A stretch of DNA of 64,000 nucleotides from Omphiscola glabra (Eukaryota > Mollusca > Gastropoda > Lymnaeidae). The DNA is taken from assembly GCA_964017045.1 (NCBI GenBank), contig OZ024804.1, positions 22,076,537 to 22,140,536 on the forward strand, given 5' to 3'. Below the pieces are notes generated by a model. That model was not told the origin of the DNA, did no database searches, and was given only the letters and a program-made list of their open reading frames with translations. The position numbers were made by a program, and so were the translations under genes. Below, in pieces: positions 55,128-64,000 of the stretch; positions within the stretch are counted from its first letter, which is position 1; each line of letters begins with the position of its first letter.

Positions 55128-55602
55128 AGCGGTTCCCAAACTTTTTTTTTAAATCGCGTAGCAGCTTTTTAAATCAATATCTATTAGGGGGGGGGGGGGA
55201 GGGGGGGCGGGCTAGTGTCTAAACTGGTTACCGGAAATTTGATCGAAAGAAATTTCGTCGACGGAAAATTGATCGACGGTAATTTGATCGAAAGGAAATT
55301 TGGTCGAATCTTTTTTTCAGTCAAGACGTTAAAATTTTCGTCAAATTTCTTTTTGAACGCACTATACTATATAGTAAAACAAAATAATGCGTTCAAAAAG
55401 AATTTGACGCAAAATTTTAACGTATAAATAAAAAAAACGATTCGACCAAATTTCTTTCGATCAAATTTCCGGATACGGTCTAAACTATGTCTTACACGTT
55501 AAAGGTGTTCAAGTTTGCATGAAGCTGCTGGCGCAGCCCCTGAGATGGACACGCGGAGCCTTTAAAGGGCTCCAAGTTTCACATGTTGGGGATCACTGCT
55601 AA
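55128..55602. mobile_element. hAT-like element (CAGCGGTTCCCAAAC end) carrying a nested element
   Basis: Left end CAGCGGTTCCCAAACTT; right end, inverted, AGCAGTGATCCCCAACATG. The palindromic element at 55229-55474 is inside. A convincing target-site duplication was not seen, so the borders are less certain. Confidence 0.6.
55229..55474. mobile_element. Palindromic CCGGAAATTTGATCG element, copy B (complete)
   Basis: Both arms are present: CCGGAAATTTGATCGAAAG at the left and CTTTCGATCAAATTTCCGG at the right, with the inner arms AATGCGTTCAAAAAG/CTTTTTGAACGCA also inverted. Flanking TA on both sides suggests a TA target duplication. No coding capacity. Confidence 0.85.
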
Positions 55603-55604
55603 AG

Positions 55605-56630
55605 ATACACTCTTCTGTATGTGTATCTATTGATTGAAAAGACCAACGACATTCAAAGTGTTACCCCAGGGTCGTATCACTGCGCCGACTTTAGTAAAGG
55701 GGAATGAGTTATGTTTATAATGATACAATTTTTAGGTTTTTGCTCCGCGATAAATTCAGTTGTTAGTTATTGAATAGCTTGGTAATTCTAAATCATGGAG
55801 GCTGTGTAGATACAGATATCTAGGTTTGCACGATAAGGAAATGATCAAAGGGACTGTGAGTAACATTAACAGTGCTTTTCATACGATTTGTTGAGCTAAC
55901 CTGGATTTGAGTCTTAAAATACAAGAACAAGGTATGCTAAACTTTAATTCATAGACAGGAAAAAAGATTTTGACGTTTTGGCTTAGAGCATTCATCAGAA
56001 AACAAGACAAAAAGAAGTATAACAAGTATCAGATCACATTAAAAAAAAATCACACAAAAACACTTTAGAGATTTCCCTTTTGAGTCTTAATAGTTACAAA
56101 AAAAAATTGTATATGATAATTTAGCCTCTTTCTTTAAAGTAAAGGACATAAGCAGCAACATTCCTTTGTTTTGGTCTTCTTTTAGCAAAGTTTTTCTTTA
56201 AAATAAAAAAAGCGCGCATTTTACTGCTTTAAAGTGTGATCGTTTAAAACTGTTAAACAATTACCGGCTTCATTGGAAGATAGGATAAGTACATTAGGAG
56301 ATAGGATAGGTACATCGCATTGATAGAGCCAGAAACTTAATGACATCATTGAAAGATCACAACACAAATACGTAGGCAAAGAAAAATTGACTGTGATCTA
56401 ATCGTTTACCAGAACGAGGGTAAATGTGTTTTCTAATTGTCTTTCGTTTGTAGCTGCTAGTGTTAGTAGTTGACCGGTCAAGTTTGTGATAGTATCATAA
56501 ATTTAGATTGGCATTTCTTATTTTATAGCCTTTGATTACTAAGATTTTTAAAAAAAATATATTTATGAAATATCGTTTAATTTGGCACTAAAGGCTCGTT
56601 AGTCAGAAATCGAATACATAATCAGAGGTC
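55605..56630. other. Intergenic stretch upstream of the Cys-rich gene
   Basis: AT-rich; nothing recognised apart from a short duplication of AGGATAGGTACAT-like sequence near 56280-56310. Confidence 0.5.
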
Positions 56631-56632
56631 CT

Positions 56633-56640
56633 TATAAATA
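56633..56640 (+). promoter_or_regulatory. TATA box of the Cys-rich gene
   Basis: TATAAATA lies about 90 bp upstream of the start codon at 56728, as expected for a TATA promoter with a 5' leader of roughly 60 bases. Confidence 0.55.
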
Positions 56641-56727
56641 GCTTATCAAGTAGTGATCATATTCTTTCGTCTTTTTTTTAAAATTATATTTTGGAATGAC
56701 AATAATTGTTTATTTTCAACTATTTAG

Positions 56728-57445
56728 ATGAGACGCCGCACGACATCGGGTTTGTTCTTCGCGGTGATACTGTTACAAATGTACAGTTTCAGTGTCGCCA
56801 TTTCTTGCACTGGCGATCCTTGTAATATTATTAAGTGTCCGGAAATATCACAAGAGAACTGCAAAGGAAAGATAATAAGCAGAGGGGCCTTGTGTGGATG
56901 CTGTGACCTCTGTGCAACAGTTCTGAGTAAGCTCAACACTACGTTAATGCCATTAACATTGTATGTGTAATGAACGTGTATTCATGTGGTTCCTCGCCCT
57001 GCATGCCTACCTTACCGGATGCTTAGAATAAATACAATTTAACTATGATCAATTGATACATTGATTTATTAAAATTGACTCTAGACCATTTACTTTCTTG
57101 AAAAATATTTTGGTGCTAAGCCGAATGAGCTCCACTTTAGAGGTCCGTTCGCCACAAGTGTCGGTCGGTGTCAGTTTGGCCATGTCGGGCCCACCACGGG
57201 GCTCGGGTAATTAGTTTCAGCTTTCACTTGTCTCCAAGCTGCTCTGTTGATCGAACGCTTTACTCTTAACGCACCCCTCCCCAAACACACACCCCAAACG
57301 TTTTTGTTCTTCTCCAGATGCAGGTGACGTGTGCAGTGGTTTGTCTCTACTGGGCTTCCAAGGTCACGAGGTTTGCCCTGATGGTTACGAATGTGAATTT
57401 ACTTCTCAAAAGTGCGAACTGAAACCCAAAGAAACTGAAGAGTGA
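56728..57445 (+). CDS. Secreted 12-cysteine protein, two exons (108 aa)
   Basis: Exon 1 is 56728-56926 (66 codons plus one base), the donor is CTGA|GTAAGC, the acceptor TTCTCCAG ends at 57317, and exon 2 is 57318-57445 with stop TGA. Residues 1-24 are a clear signal peptide (basic start, then LFFAVILL). The mature part has 12 Cys at 27, 32, 37, 45, 56, 58, 59, 62, 72, 86, 92 and 99, with the CGCCDLC cluster resembling the GCGCCxxC motif of IGFBP N-terminal domains and of small Cys-rich inhibitors of the insect fungal-protease-inhibitor type. That suggests an extracellular binding or inhibitor protein of the single IGFBP-like domain class; the ligand is unknown. Reading through the donor would instead end the protein at residue 80 with loss of four cysteines. 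It could also be a single-domain defence peptide. Confidence 0.85.
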
Positions 57446-57555
57446 CAGGCATACGTCTTCACGATCTTATAAACAGGTTTAGCCTAAGGCTTGACCACAT
57501 TTTAGAGAAGTTTTTTTTTTTGTTGTTTTTTTATTGATCGAGTTATTCCTTATCG

Positions 57556-57561
57556 AATAAA
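57556..57561 (+). terminator. Polyadenylation signal of the Cys-rich gene
   Basis: AATAAA about 110 bp after the stop codon, at the usual distance for a short 3' untranslated region. Confidence 0.65.
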
Positions 57562-57599
57562 CAGAAAATTAAAGGAGTTCAAATCTTATTTTTTCCCGC

Positions 57600-58120
57600 C
57601 ACTTATAACAATCTCTTCGTGGATTATATTACTGCAGTGACATGTTATTTCATCATTAATTATTTCATAAATTTCCTTAACAAAAATATAATTGTACTTG
57701 TGTCTTATAATTATAGAAAATAAAATGTGTAGGTAAATCAATTAGATTATACATATTAAGAGAACGACATGTGTGACGAGAACATGTTTTACTAAATTAG
57801 AACATTCGCAAAACACTCAAATGGGTAGTTCAGGTGACAAGGTCAAAATATTTGTTTTTATTGACAATGTTTAACATCGATAAATATATTAAATTAAATG
57901 CATTTGTACCTAACAAATTTCACATTCCATTATTTTACAACAGCATTTTAATGATACATGGAAATTGTAAGATATGTATATATAAGTTTAGTAAATGTTA
58001 AAAGGAAAAAAAACAGAGGATAATGTAAGAAAACAACAAATGTGGTCTATGCTTGGCACATAAAAAACATTATTTATTTTAAAAATTACGTTTAATTCCT
58101 GAATTAATTGACGCATCGGG
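57600..58120. other. AT-rich intergenic stretch
   Basis: No gene or repeat was recognised between the Cys-rich gene and the 25-bp array. Confidence 0.55.
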
Positions 58121-58124
58121 TCAC

Positions 58125-59178
58125 ACTTGCATAACCACACTCGCCACACAATTGCCACATCACACTCGCCACACAATTACCACATCACACTCGCCACACA
58201 GCGATTGCCACATCACACTCGCCATACAATTGCCACATCACACTCGCTACACAATTGCCACATCACACTCGCCACACAGCGATTGCCACATCACACTCGC
58301 CAAAAAGCGATTGCCACATCACACTTGCCACACAGCGATTGCCACATCACACTCGCCACACAGCGATTGCCACATCACACTCGCCACACAATTGCCACAT
58401 CACACTCGCCACACAAATGCCACATCACACTCGCCACACAATTGCCACATCACACTCGCCACACAATTGCCACATCACACTCGCTACACAATTGCCACAT
58501 CACACTCGCCACACAATTGCCACATCACACTCGCCACACAGCGATTGCCAGATCACACTCGCCACACAATTGCCACATCACACACGCCACACAATTGCCA
58601 CATCACACTCGCCACATTGCGATTGCCACATCACACTCGCCACACAATTGCCACATCAGACTCGCCACACAGCGATTGCCACATCACATTCGCCACACAG
58701 CGATTGCCACATCACATTCGCCACACAGCAATTGCCACATCACACTCGCCACACAATTGCCACATCACACTCGCCACACAATTGCCACATCACACTCGCC
58801 ACACAATTGCCACATCACACTCGCCACACAATTGCCACATCACACTCGCCACACAATTGCCACATCACACTCGCCACACAATTGCCACATCACACTCGCT
58901 ACACAATTGCCACATCACACTCGCCACACAATTGCCACATCACACTCGCCACACAATTGCCACATCAAACTCGCCACACAATTGCCACATCACACTCGCC
59001 ACACAATTGCCACATCACACTCGCCACACAATTGCCACATCACACTCGCCACACAATTGCCACATCACACTCGCCACACAATTGCCACATCACACTCGCC
59101 ACACAGCTGCCACATCACACTCGCCACACAGCTGCCACATCACACTCGCCACACAGCGATTGCCACACAACAATTGCC
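58125..59178. repeat. Minisatellite, 25/28-bp unit, about 40 copies, open in three frames
   Basis: The unit is about TTGCCACATCACACTCGCCA plus CACAA. A longer variant has CACAGCGA before TTGCC. Because 25 is not a multiple of three and the unit has no stop in any plus frame, three overlapping frames of 321 to 361 codons run through it; all are His/Thr-rich. I consider them non-coding. Confidence 0.96.
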
Positions 59179-59264
59179 CAATCACCCTATCACATCTCAT
59201 TCGTGGTGCTAAAAACTTAATCTAAGCAATCATTCTAGTTTGTATAGTGCTTTCTTCAGTTAGG

Positions 59265-59532
59265 GGATATAACCCTATTTGTGGTCGTATATAACCCTAT
59301 TTGTGGTCGTATATAACCCTATTTGTGGTCGTATATAACCCTATTTGTGGTCGTATATAACCCTATTTGTGGTCGTATATAACCCTATTTGTGGTCGTAT
59401 ATAACCCTATTTGTGGTCGTATATAACCCAATTTGTGGTCGTATATAACCCTATTTGTGGTCGTATATAACCCTATTTGTGGTCGTATATAACCCTATTT
59501 GTGGTCGTATATAACCCTATTTGTAGTCGTAT
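59265..59532. repeat. Minisatellite, 22-bp unit, about 12 copies
   Basis: The unit is about GTGGTCGTATATAACCCTAT plus TT. Nearly identical copies; the palindromic element at 59533 interrupts the right end, and ATTTGTGGTCG resumes after it. Confidence 0.95.
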
Positions 59533-59740
59533 CCGGAAATTTGATCGATAGAAAATTCGTTGACGGAAAATTGATCGACGGAAATTTGATCGAACGGAAA
59601 TTTGGTCGAATCTTTTTTTTTTTTTAGTTTACACGTTAAAATTGTGCGTTAAATTTCTTTTGGGACGCATTATTTTGTTTTACTGTATAGTATAGTGCGT
59701 TCAAAAAGAAATTTGACGAACATTTCGATCAAATTTCCGG
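59533..59740. mobile_element. Palindromic CCGGAAATTTGATCG element, copy C
   Basis: Left arm CCGGAAATTTGATCGATAG, right arm CGATCAAATTTCCGG, centre with ACTGTATAGTATAGTGCG as in copies A and B. It is flanked by TAT and TAA, consistent with TA target choice, inside the 22-bp array. Confidence 0.85.
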
Positions 59741-59973
59741 TAACCATTTGTGGTCGACCAAACAATTAAGTCACGCACTGGAACTGAATTCCTAATAGAA
59801 GTAAATAATAAAATATACAAAATATATACACGTGTTCTAATTTACAAACTTGTGAAATCATTTAATAACTAGAAACTTCCCATCGACTAAATTTAATTGA
59901 CAGAACATGCATCCAAGTAACGCACTTTATATGAATCCAAATTATTCCTAACTTCTGGGAATTTTAGTTTACA

Positions 59974-60065
59974 CCAGTGGCGTAGTAAGGGGGGTGCGGA
60001 CCGCACCGGTTGACACCATCCCAGGGGTGACACCAAATGGAAAAAAAAATGCACATATACAGAGC
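59974..60065. mobile_element. Element end with CAGTGGCGTAGTAAGG
   Basis: Only the left end of a GGCGTAGC-type element is visible, followed by a GACACCA-rich segment; the right end was not found. Confidence 0.5.
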
Positions 60066-61120
60066 ACAACCTGCTCGGTCTAATCAAATTTCATTATAGG
60101 GAAAGCGATCACTCTTAAATTGTTCACCCATGTAACCAGTCCAGATGTTTGCCATATTTAGAATTCAAGGGTGATGCGTTAAAAATGAGGTGATCTTATA
60201 AATAGGTAAGAAAAACACCATTTTTATCACGATTTAACGCCGGTTCAAGTGTTTGGTAACATTCGTGATAGGAAGCTAAATATATATAATTTCTGAAAAA
60301 TAAAGCTTTCCATTGATATCACATACGATGTAGTCAGGCGATTATAAGTAGCCTACCTGAATCGAATCGGTAGAAAATAAAAACAAATTTAAAATGACTT
60401 TTACTTATATATAGGGTTTACAAAATAATATTTTGCTCACTTTCTTATATATTTAATAATAATTTAAATCTTAAAAAGAACAGGTTATCAGGAGCCAGAA
60501 TGATCAATAAATTGATCGTGGGCCCGTAATATATACAAGAAGACGAAATATTCCGATATCGACGAGCGAGAAATGCATTGTGACGAAATGTTTACAATAC
60601 ATGATTTATTACAGACATATTATTATCTCCATAGGTGTGTCACTTACATTCGATTCCGAATTCTATTTTTGGAGAAATGTAAAACTAGCGATGTTTTCAG
60701 TTTCAAATAAATACGACACAAATATTTTTGTAAATAAAACACTAGAGGTTAAGCTTTACTAATGATGACACAACATACAAATGCAGACCTTTGCTAATGC
60801 AATTATTTAAAAACGTTAACTTGAGTGTTATATTGAGATATGGTGTTGTCATTATGAGATATTGTGTTGTCAATGGTATTGTGACTAGGAGATATGATGC
60901 TGTGTCTTAAACTTTAATTTTAAAAATACGGATTTAGTCATATTTTTAAATATGTAGGTTTTTTGGTATAATTAAAAGAACTCAAGCAATCAAACATTTC
61001 TCTCATACAAAGTTGACCCCATGATTCGAGTAAAACGCGTTATTATTTCCATATAATTCATATTACAAACAAACTCTTAATGTAAGTCACCATTAGCTCT
61101 TCATTCGACTATTTATCCGT
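60066..61120. other. AT-rich stretch with a dispersed-repeat tail
   Basis: Around 60493-60520 AATTGATCGTGGGCCC resembles the 43-bp unit at 31.2 kb. Three diverged copies of the 54.0-kb 23-bp unit lie at 60835-60895. No gene was seen. Confidence 0.5.
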
Positions 61121-61125
61121 GTGGC

Positions 61126-61815
61126 GCTACAGCGCATGTAGGGCTTTGGCCTGCCTCACTACGTCCTTCCACTCAGACCTAGCTAATGCTTTTCTTTTCC
61201 ATGCTTGGATTCTAGTTGTTGTAGATCTTCTTCCACATCATCCATCCATCTAAGCCTAGGTCTGCCTCTGAGCCGTTTTCCTCTGAGGTTTTGATCATGC
61301 ACCCTCTTCACGCTTCTGTCATTCTATCTAAGTGTCCTGCCCAGCGTAGCCTGCCCTTTTTTTATTTCTGCTACCATCGTGGGATCCTGATATAGACTGA
61401 ACAAATACAATTATTCATCCATGGTTGGTTCGTATTCTCCATCCATATTCATCTTTTGTTTGTCCATGTATTTTCCAGAGAACTTTTCTCTCCCATGTGT
61501 TTTATGGGTTTTCTGCCGTTTTTTGTTAGGGTACAAGTTTATCTTGCTAATATATTTTCTAACTAGTCTGATTTCAGTTTTATAAATAGTTTTCTTTGTT
61601 TCTCTTGTAATGTTTTTACTTTTGAGTATTTTCTGACTACTGAAGTATGCCCTGTTTCTAACTGATATTCTTTCTTTTATTTCTGTTAGTAATTCGTTTC
61701 TTTCATTTAATAAAGATCCTAGGTATTTGAATTGATTTACTTTTTCAAAAGTCTGGTTTCTAATATTAATGGTTTCATCTTCTGTTCTTCTCTTATCATA
61801 GTCATGTATTTGAAA
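61126..61815 (-). mobile_element. 5'-truncated copy of the 26-kb LINE
   Basis: It matches 26158-27400 in order (for example CTTCCACTCAGACCTAGCTA, TCTAAGCCTAGGTCTGCC, TTTAATAAAGATCCTAGGTA) but has the SEWKEVV segment once and lacks both MITEs, so it shows the state before those changes. Frames are broken. Confidence 0.88.
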
Positions 61816-62345
61816 AATTCTTATTTGTCAATAATATGAAAACATTTACTTACCAATCCTGTACCTTCACGTCGCGACTCGTCTGCACTTACACATCACA
61901 CACGCGCGATGTAAAAACAATAATCACAACACCATGCTTCTTGGCAAATGACCAGTTCACAGATCTAGCCCGTCGGTCGGCTCTCTTTGAATTTGATACA
62001 CGTGGTGTGAGGGGTTCGCATATCATATAAATTATTGATGTCTTGCCTTAACTACGATTTGAAAGAAAAACGATAAATATTTTTGAAAATGAAATCCCGG
62101 GAATTTCTAAATAAAAATTCCCGTTTTCATAAATCCAATCCCTGATTTTTTTAGAGCATGCGTTATGGTGCGGTATTTTTGAGATCCCGGATTGCAACCC
62201 CTAGTTGAGACACTACCTTAACAAAACATCAGTTAACAGCACCGTGGTATTGAAGGAAAGAAACAAGCTTAAAGGATTTTTTTTTTTTAAATTGAGTGTT
62301 GATGTTTTGTGACAGAGTGTTAAACAAAGTCTTGAATTTAAATTG
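61816..62345. other. Unassigned sequence
   Basis: Nothing recognised. The ATTCCCG-rich part near 62090-62190 may be the end of a decayed element. Confidence 0.45.
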
Positions 62346-62369
62346 ACTTGATTGTATTAATAAGCGTAT

Positions 62370-62515
62370 CATGGCGTTTGTGTGTGTGCAACACAGTGTT
62401 TAAGTCTGTATTTGTGTGCATAAGTGTGTGTGACAATGCTTATGTGTGCGCAACAGTGTTACGTGTGTGTGTGGCAGTGTTTGTGTGTGTGTGGCAGTGT
62501 TTATGTGTGTTGATA
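62370..62515. repeat. GTGT-rich degenerate tandem repeat
   Basis: Diverged units around TGTGTGTGTGGCAGTGTTT, about 20 bp each. Confidence 0.75.
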
Positions 62516-62528
62516 GGTTGCGTCAGAG

Positions 62529-62729
62529 CAGTGGTTCTCAACCTTCCTAATGCCGCGCCCCTTATATACAGTTCCTCGTGTTGTGGTGACCCCCAACCAC
62601 AAAATTATTTCGTTGATACTTTATACTGTAGAGTAGGCCTATACGTGTTTTCCGATGGTCTTAGGCGACCCCTGTGAAAGGGTAGTTCGACCCCCAAAGG
62701 GGTCGAGACCCACGGGTTGAGAACCGCTG
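62529..62729 (+). mobile_element. SPIN-like hAT MITE, copy 3
   Basis: 201 bp, starting CAGTGGTTCTCAACCTTCC and ending GGTTGAGAACCGCTG. The internal GTTCCTCGTGTTGTGGTGAC and TTTTCCGATGGTCTTAGGCG match SPIN. Flanks CGTCAGAG and TATTAGAG differ by three transitions, an aged 8-bp duplication. Confidence 0.92.
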
Positions 62730-62734
62730 TATTA

Positions 62735-63460
62735 GAGAGTCTCTACGATTATACAGGTGTCAGATTCAGAGTTTAGGACAATAATTTATGAGGGAAGTAA
62801 GGGATTTGATGATGGGGAAAGGTGGACGGGTGTGTCTAATAGTCTATACATCAAAAATAAGAGCCAATTATTATTCGTTTGAATTTTATTTCTTCAAGTT
62901 GGGTAGAATGTGTACAACATGATTCAGTTTGGAAAAAGAAAGTAATTATTCTAGATGGGAATAATTTAATTATTTGAATAGGGGAAAAGGATTGAGTCAA
63001 GTTGGAAATTAATAAATTGACCCACAATTAATATATTAACATTTTAGCGCTTGAAGCTGGAAACAATATTTAAAATTTGAACAAATACATTTCTGGGAAG
63101 TGAATTGATCTTTTGTTAACTAAATTTTTGACGGAGCTTTATTCAAACACACCTCCCTCTAGACGGGGCTTTTTTAAATTGCAATGGTAAGTTATGAAAA
63201 CGATATGAAGAGGAGTATTCTTGCAGCGAAACAAGGCTACCCACACTGCCCACACCACAACAGAATGTCAGTGAGTGTGGCTCATTGGAGTTTCTGGAGT
63301 TTGTGTCGTCTTGCGGTGGTCATTAACTTTAGCCAACGGTCATGAAAATCACAAAACACAGAGAATACATGTTTAAAAAAAAATGAGCCAAGTATGAAAC
63401 GTGGAATGACAATGCAGAGCCGAAGAAAAAGCCATCTGCCTAACTCCACCGAACCCTTTC
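62735..63460. other. Unassigned AT-rich sequence
   Basis: No gene, repeat or element end was recognised. Confidence 0.5.
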
Positions 63461-63461
63461 T

Positions 63462-63612
63462 ACACGGTGTGTGAAAAGTTTTACAAAGTGTGTGAAAATT
63501 TCTACACGGTGTGTGAAAAGTTCTACACGGTGTGTGAAAGGTTCTACACGGTGTGTGAAAAGTTCTACACGGTGTGTGAAAGGTTCTACACGGAGTGTGA
63601 ACAGTTCTAAGC
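63462..63612. repeat. Minisatellite, 21-bp unit, 7 copies
   Basis: The unit is about GTGTGTGAAAAGTTCTACAC plus G. Confidence 0.94.
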
Positions 63613-64000
63613 ATGCTGCGTGTAGGCCTATATCATAGGTGGACAAGTAGTAAAGTCATCAATTTTTAAAAAAGCAACAAATTGGTTGTGATACAAAACA
63701 CCATTGTTAATATTACAAAGTATTAACAGGATCTAAAAAAAAAAAATCTAGTGTATGATCATAACATTATATTCATTTAGTTTCCCATCCCATCGACAAA
63801 AAAAACAACAAATAATATATATTCTTATGAAAATTTGCCCCATAATGATTTAATGAAAAATCTCTCAAATAGACAGATACACACGTCACGTTCAATTATT
63901 CTTTCATAACAGAATATATTACAGTTTTTTCTTTTTAAATATTGTCAATAATAATAATTAAAACAAAAATATTTATTCAATTTTTTTTAATATAATGGCA
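63613..64000. other. AT-rich end of window
   Basis: Nothing recognised. Confidence 0.5.

Noticed and set aside
58127..59225. Three overlapping plus-strand frames of 321 to 361 codons, His/Thr-rich
   Set aside because: All three frames translate the same 25/28-bp array; no start context, signal or domain. Kept only as a low-interest finding.

Overview
This is a eukaryotic, AT-rich, animal window: genes are split into short exons with GT..AG introns, and most of the remaining sequence is tandem repeats and decayed transposons. The METTL24-type methyltransferase, the CR1/L2-like and RTE/I-like LINEs, the Ty3/gypsy pieces and, above all, three hAT elements with SPIN-type ends fit a gastropod mollusc, probably a pulmonate freshwater snail. 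SPIN elements have been reported from a pond snail. The species assignment is inference.

Layout. (1) 1-8087, minus strand: six phase-compatible exons of a long coiled-coil protein whose 3' end lies left of the window; its introns are packed with minisatellites. (2) 8.1-13.2 kb: AT-rich sequence with no recognised gene. (3) 13.2-18.6 kb: a graveyard of nested elements: a hAT MITE, a gypsy LTR and gag fragment, a CR1/L2-like LINE carrying a hAT insertion, a second LINE carrying a short insertion, a gypsy integrase fragment and an inverted LTR. (4) 18.75-26.1 kb: a 25-bp minisatellite, further repeats and one candidate minus-strand first exon at 22.3 kb. (5) 26.16-30.4 kb, minus: a long degenerate LINE with endonuclease, reverse transcriptase and C-terminal parts, interrupted by two MITEs. 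(6) 34.7-49.3 kb, minus: a complete METTL24-like gene of seven coding exons (332 residues; every junction phase checked by hand), again with minisatellites in every intron. (7) 49.4-56.6 kb: minisatellites, a 5'-truncated LINE copy, hAT and palindromic elements. (8) 56.63-57.56 kb, plus: a compact two-exon gene for a secreted 12-cysteine protein of 108 residues, with TATA box and polyadenylation signal. (9) 58.1-64 kb: large minisatellites, another LINE copy, a SPIN element and unassigned sequence.

The two minus-strand genes are not obviously linked functionally. What unites the window is about 40 separate minisatellites (by rough hand count about 17 kb, a quarter of the window), often within about 100 bp of a splice site. 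In two cases the repeat unit itself contains the exon's 5' splice site, so the donor is present six or seven times in a row. In the coiled-coil gene the unit is 36 bp, in frame and free of stops, so use of a downstream donor would add 12-residue blocks to the protein.

Long open frames inside the arrays (for example 45.4-47.7 kb and 58.1-59.2 kb) come from repeat units lacking stop codons and are not annotated as genes. No tRNA, rRNA, CRISPR array or prokaryotic feature was seen.
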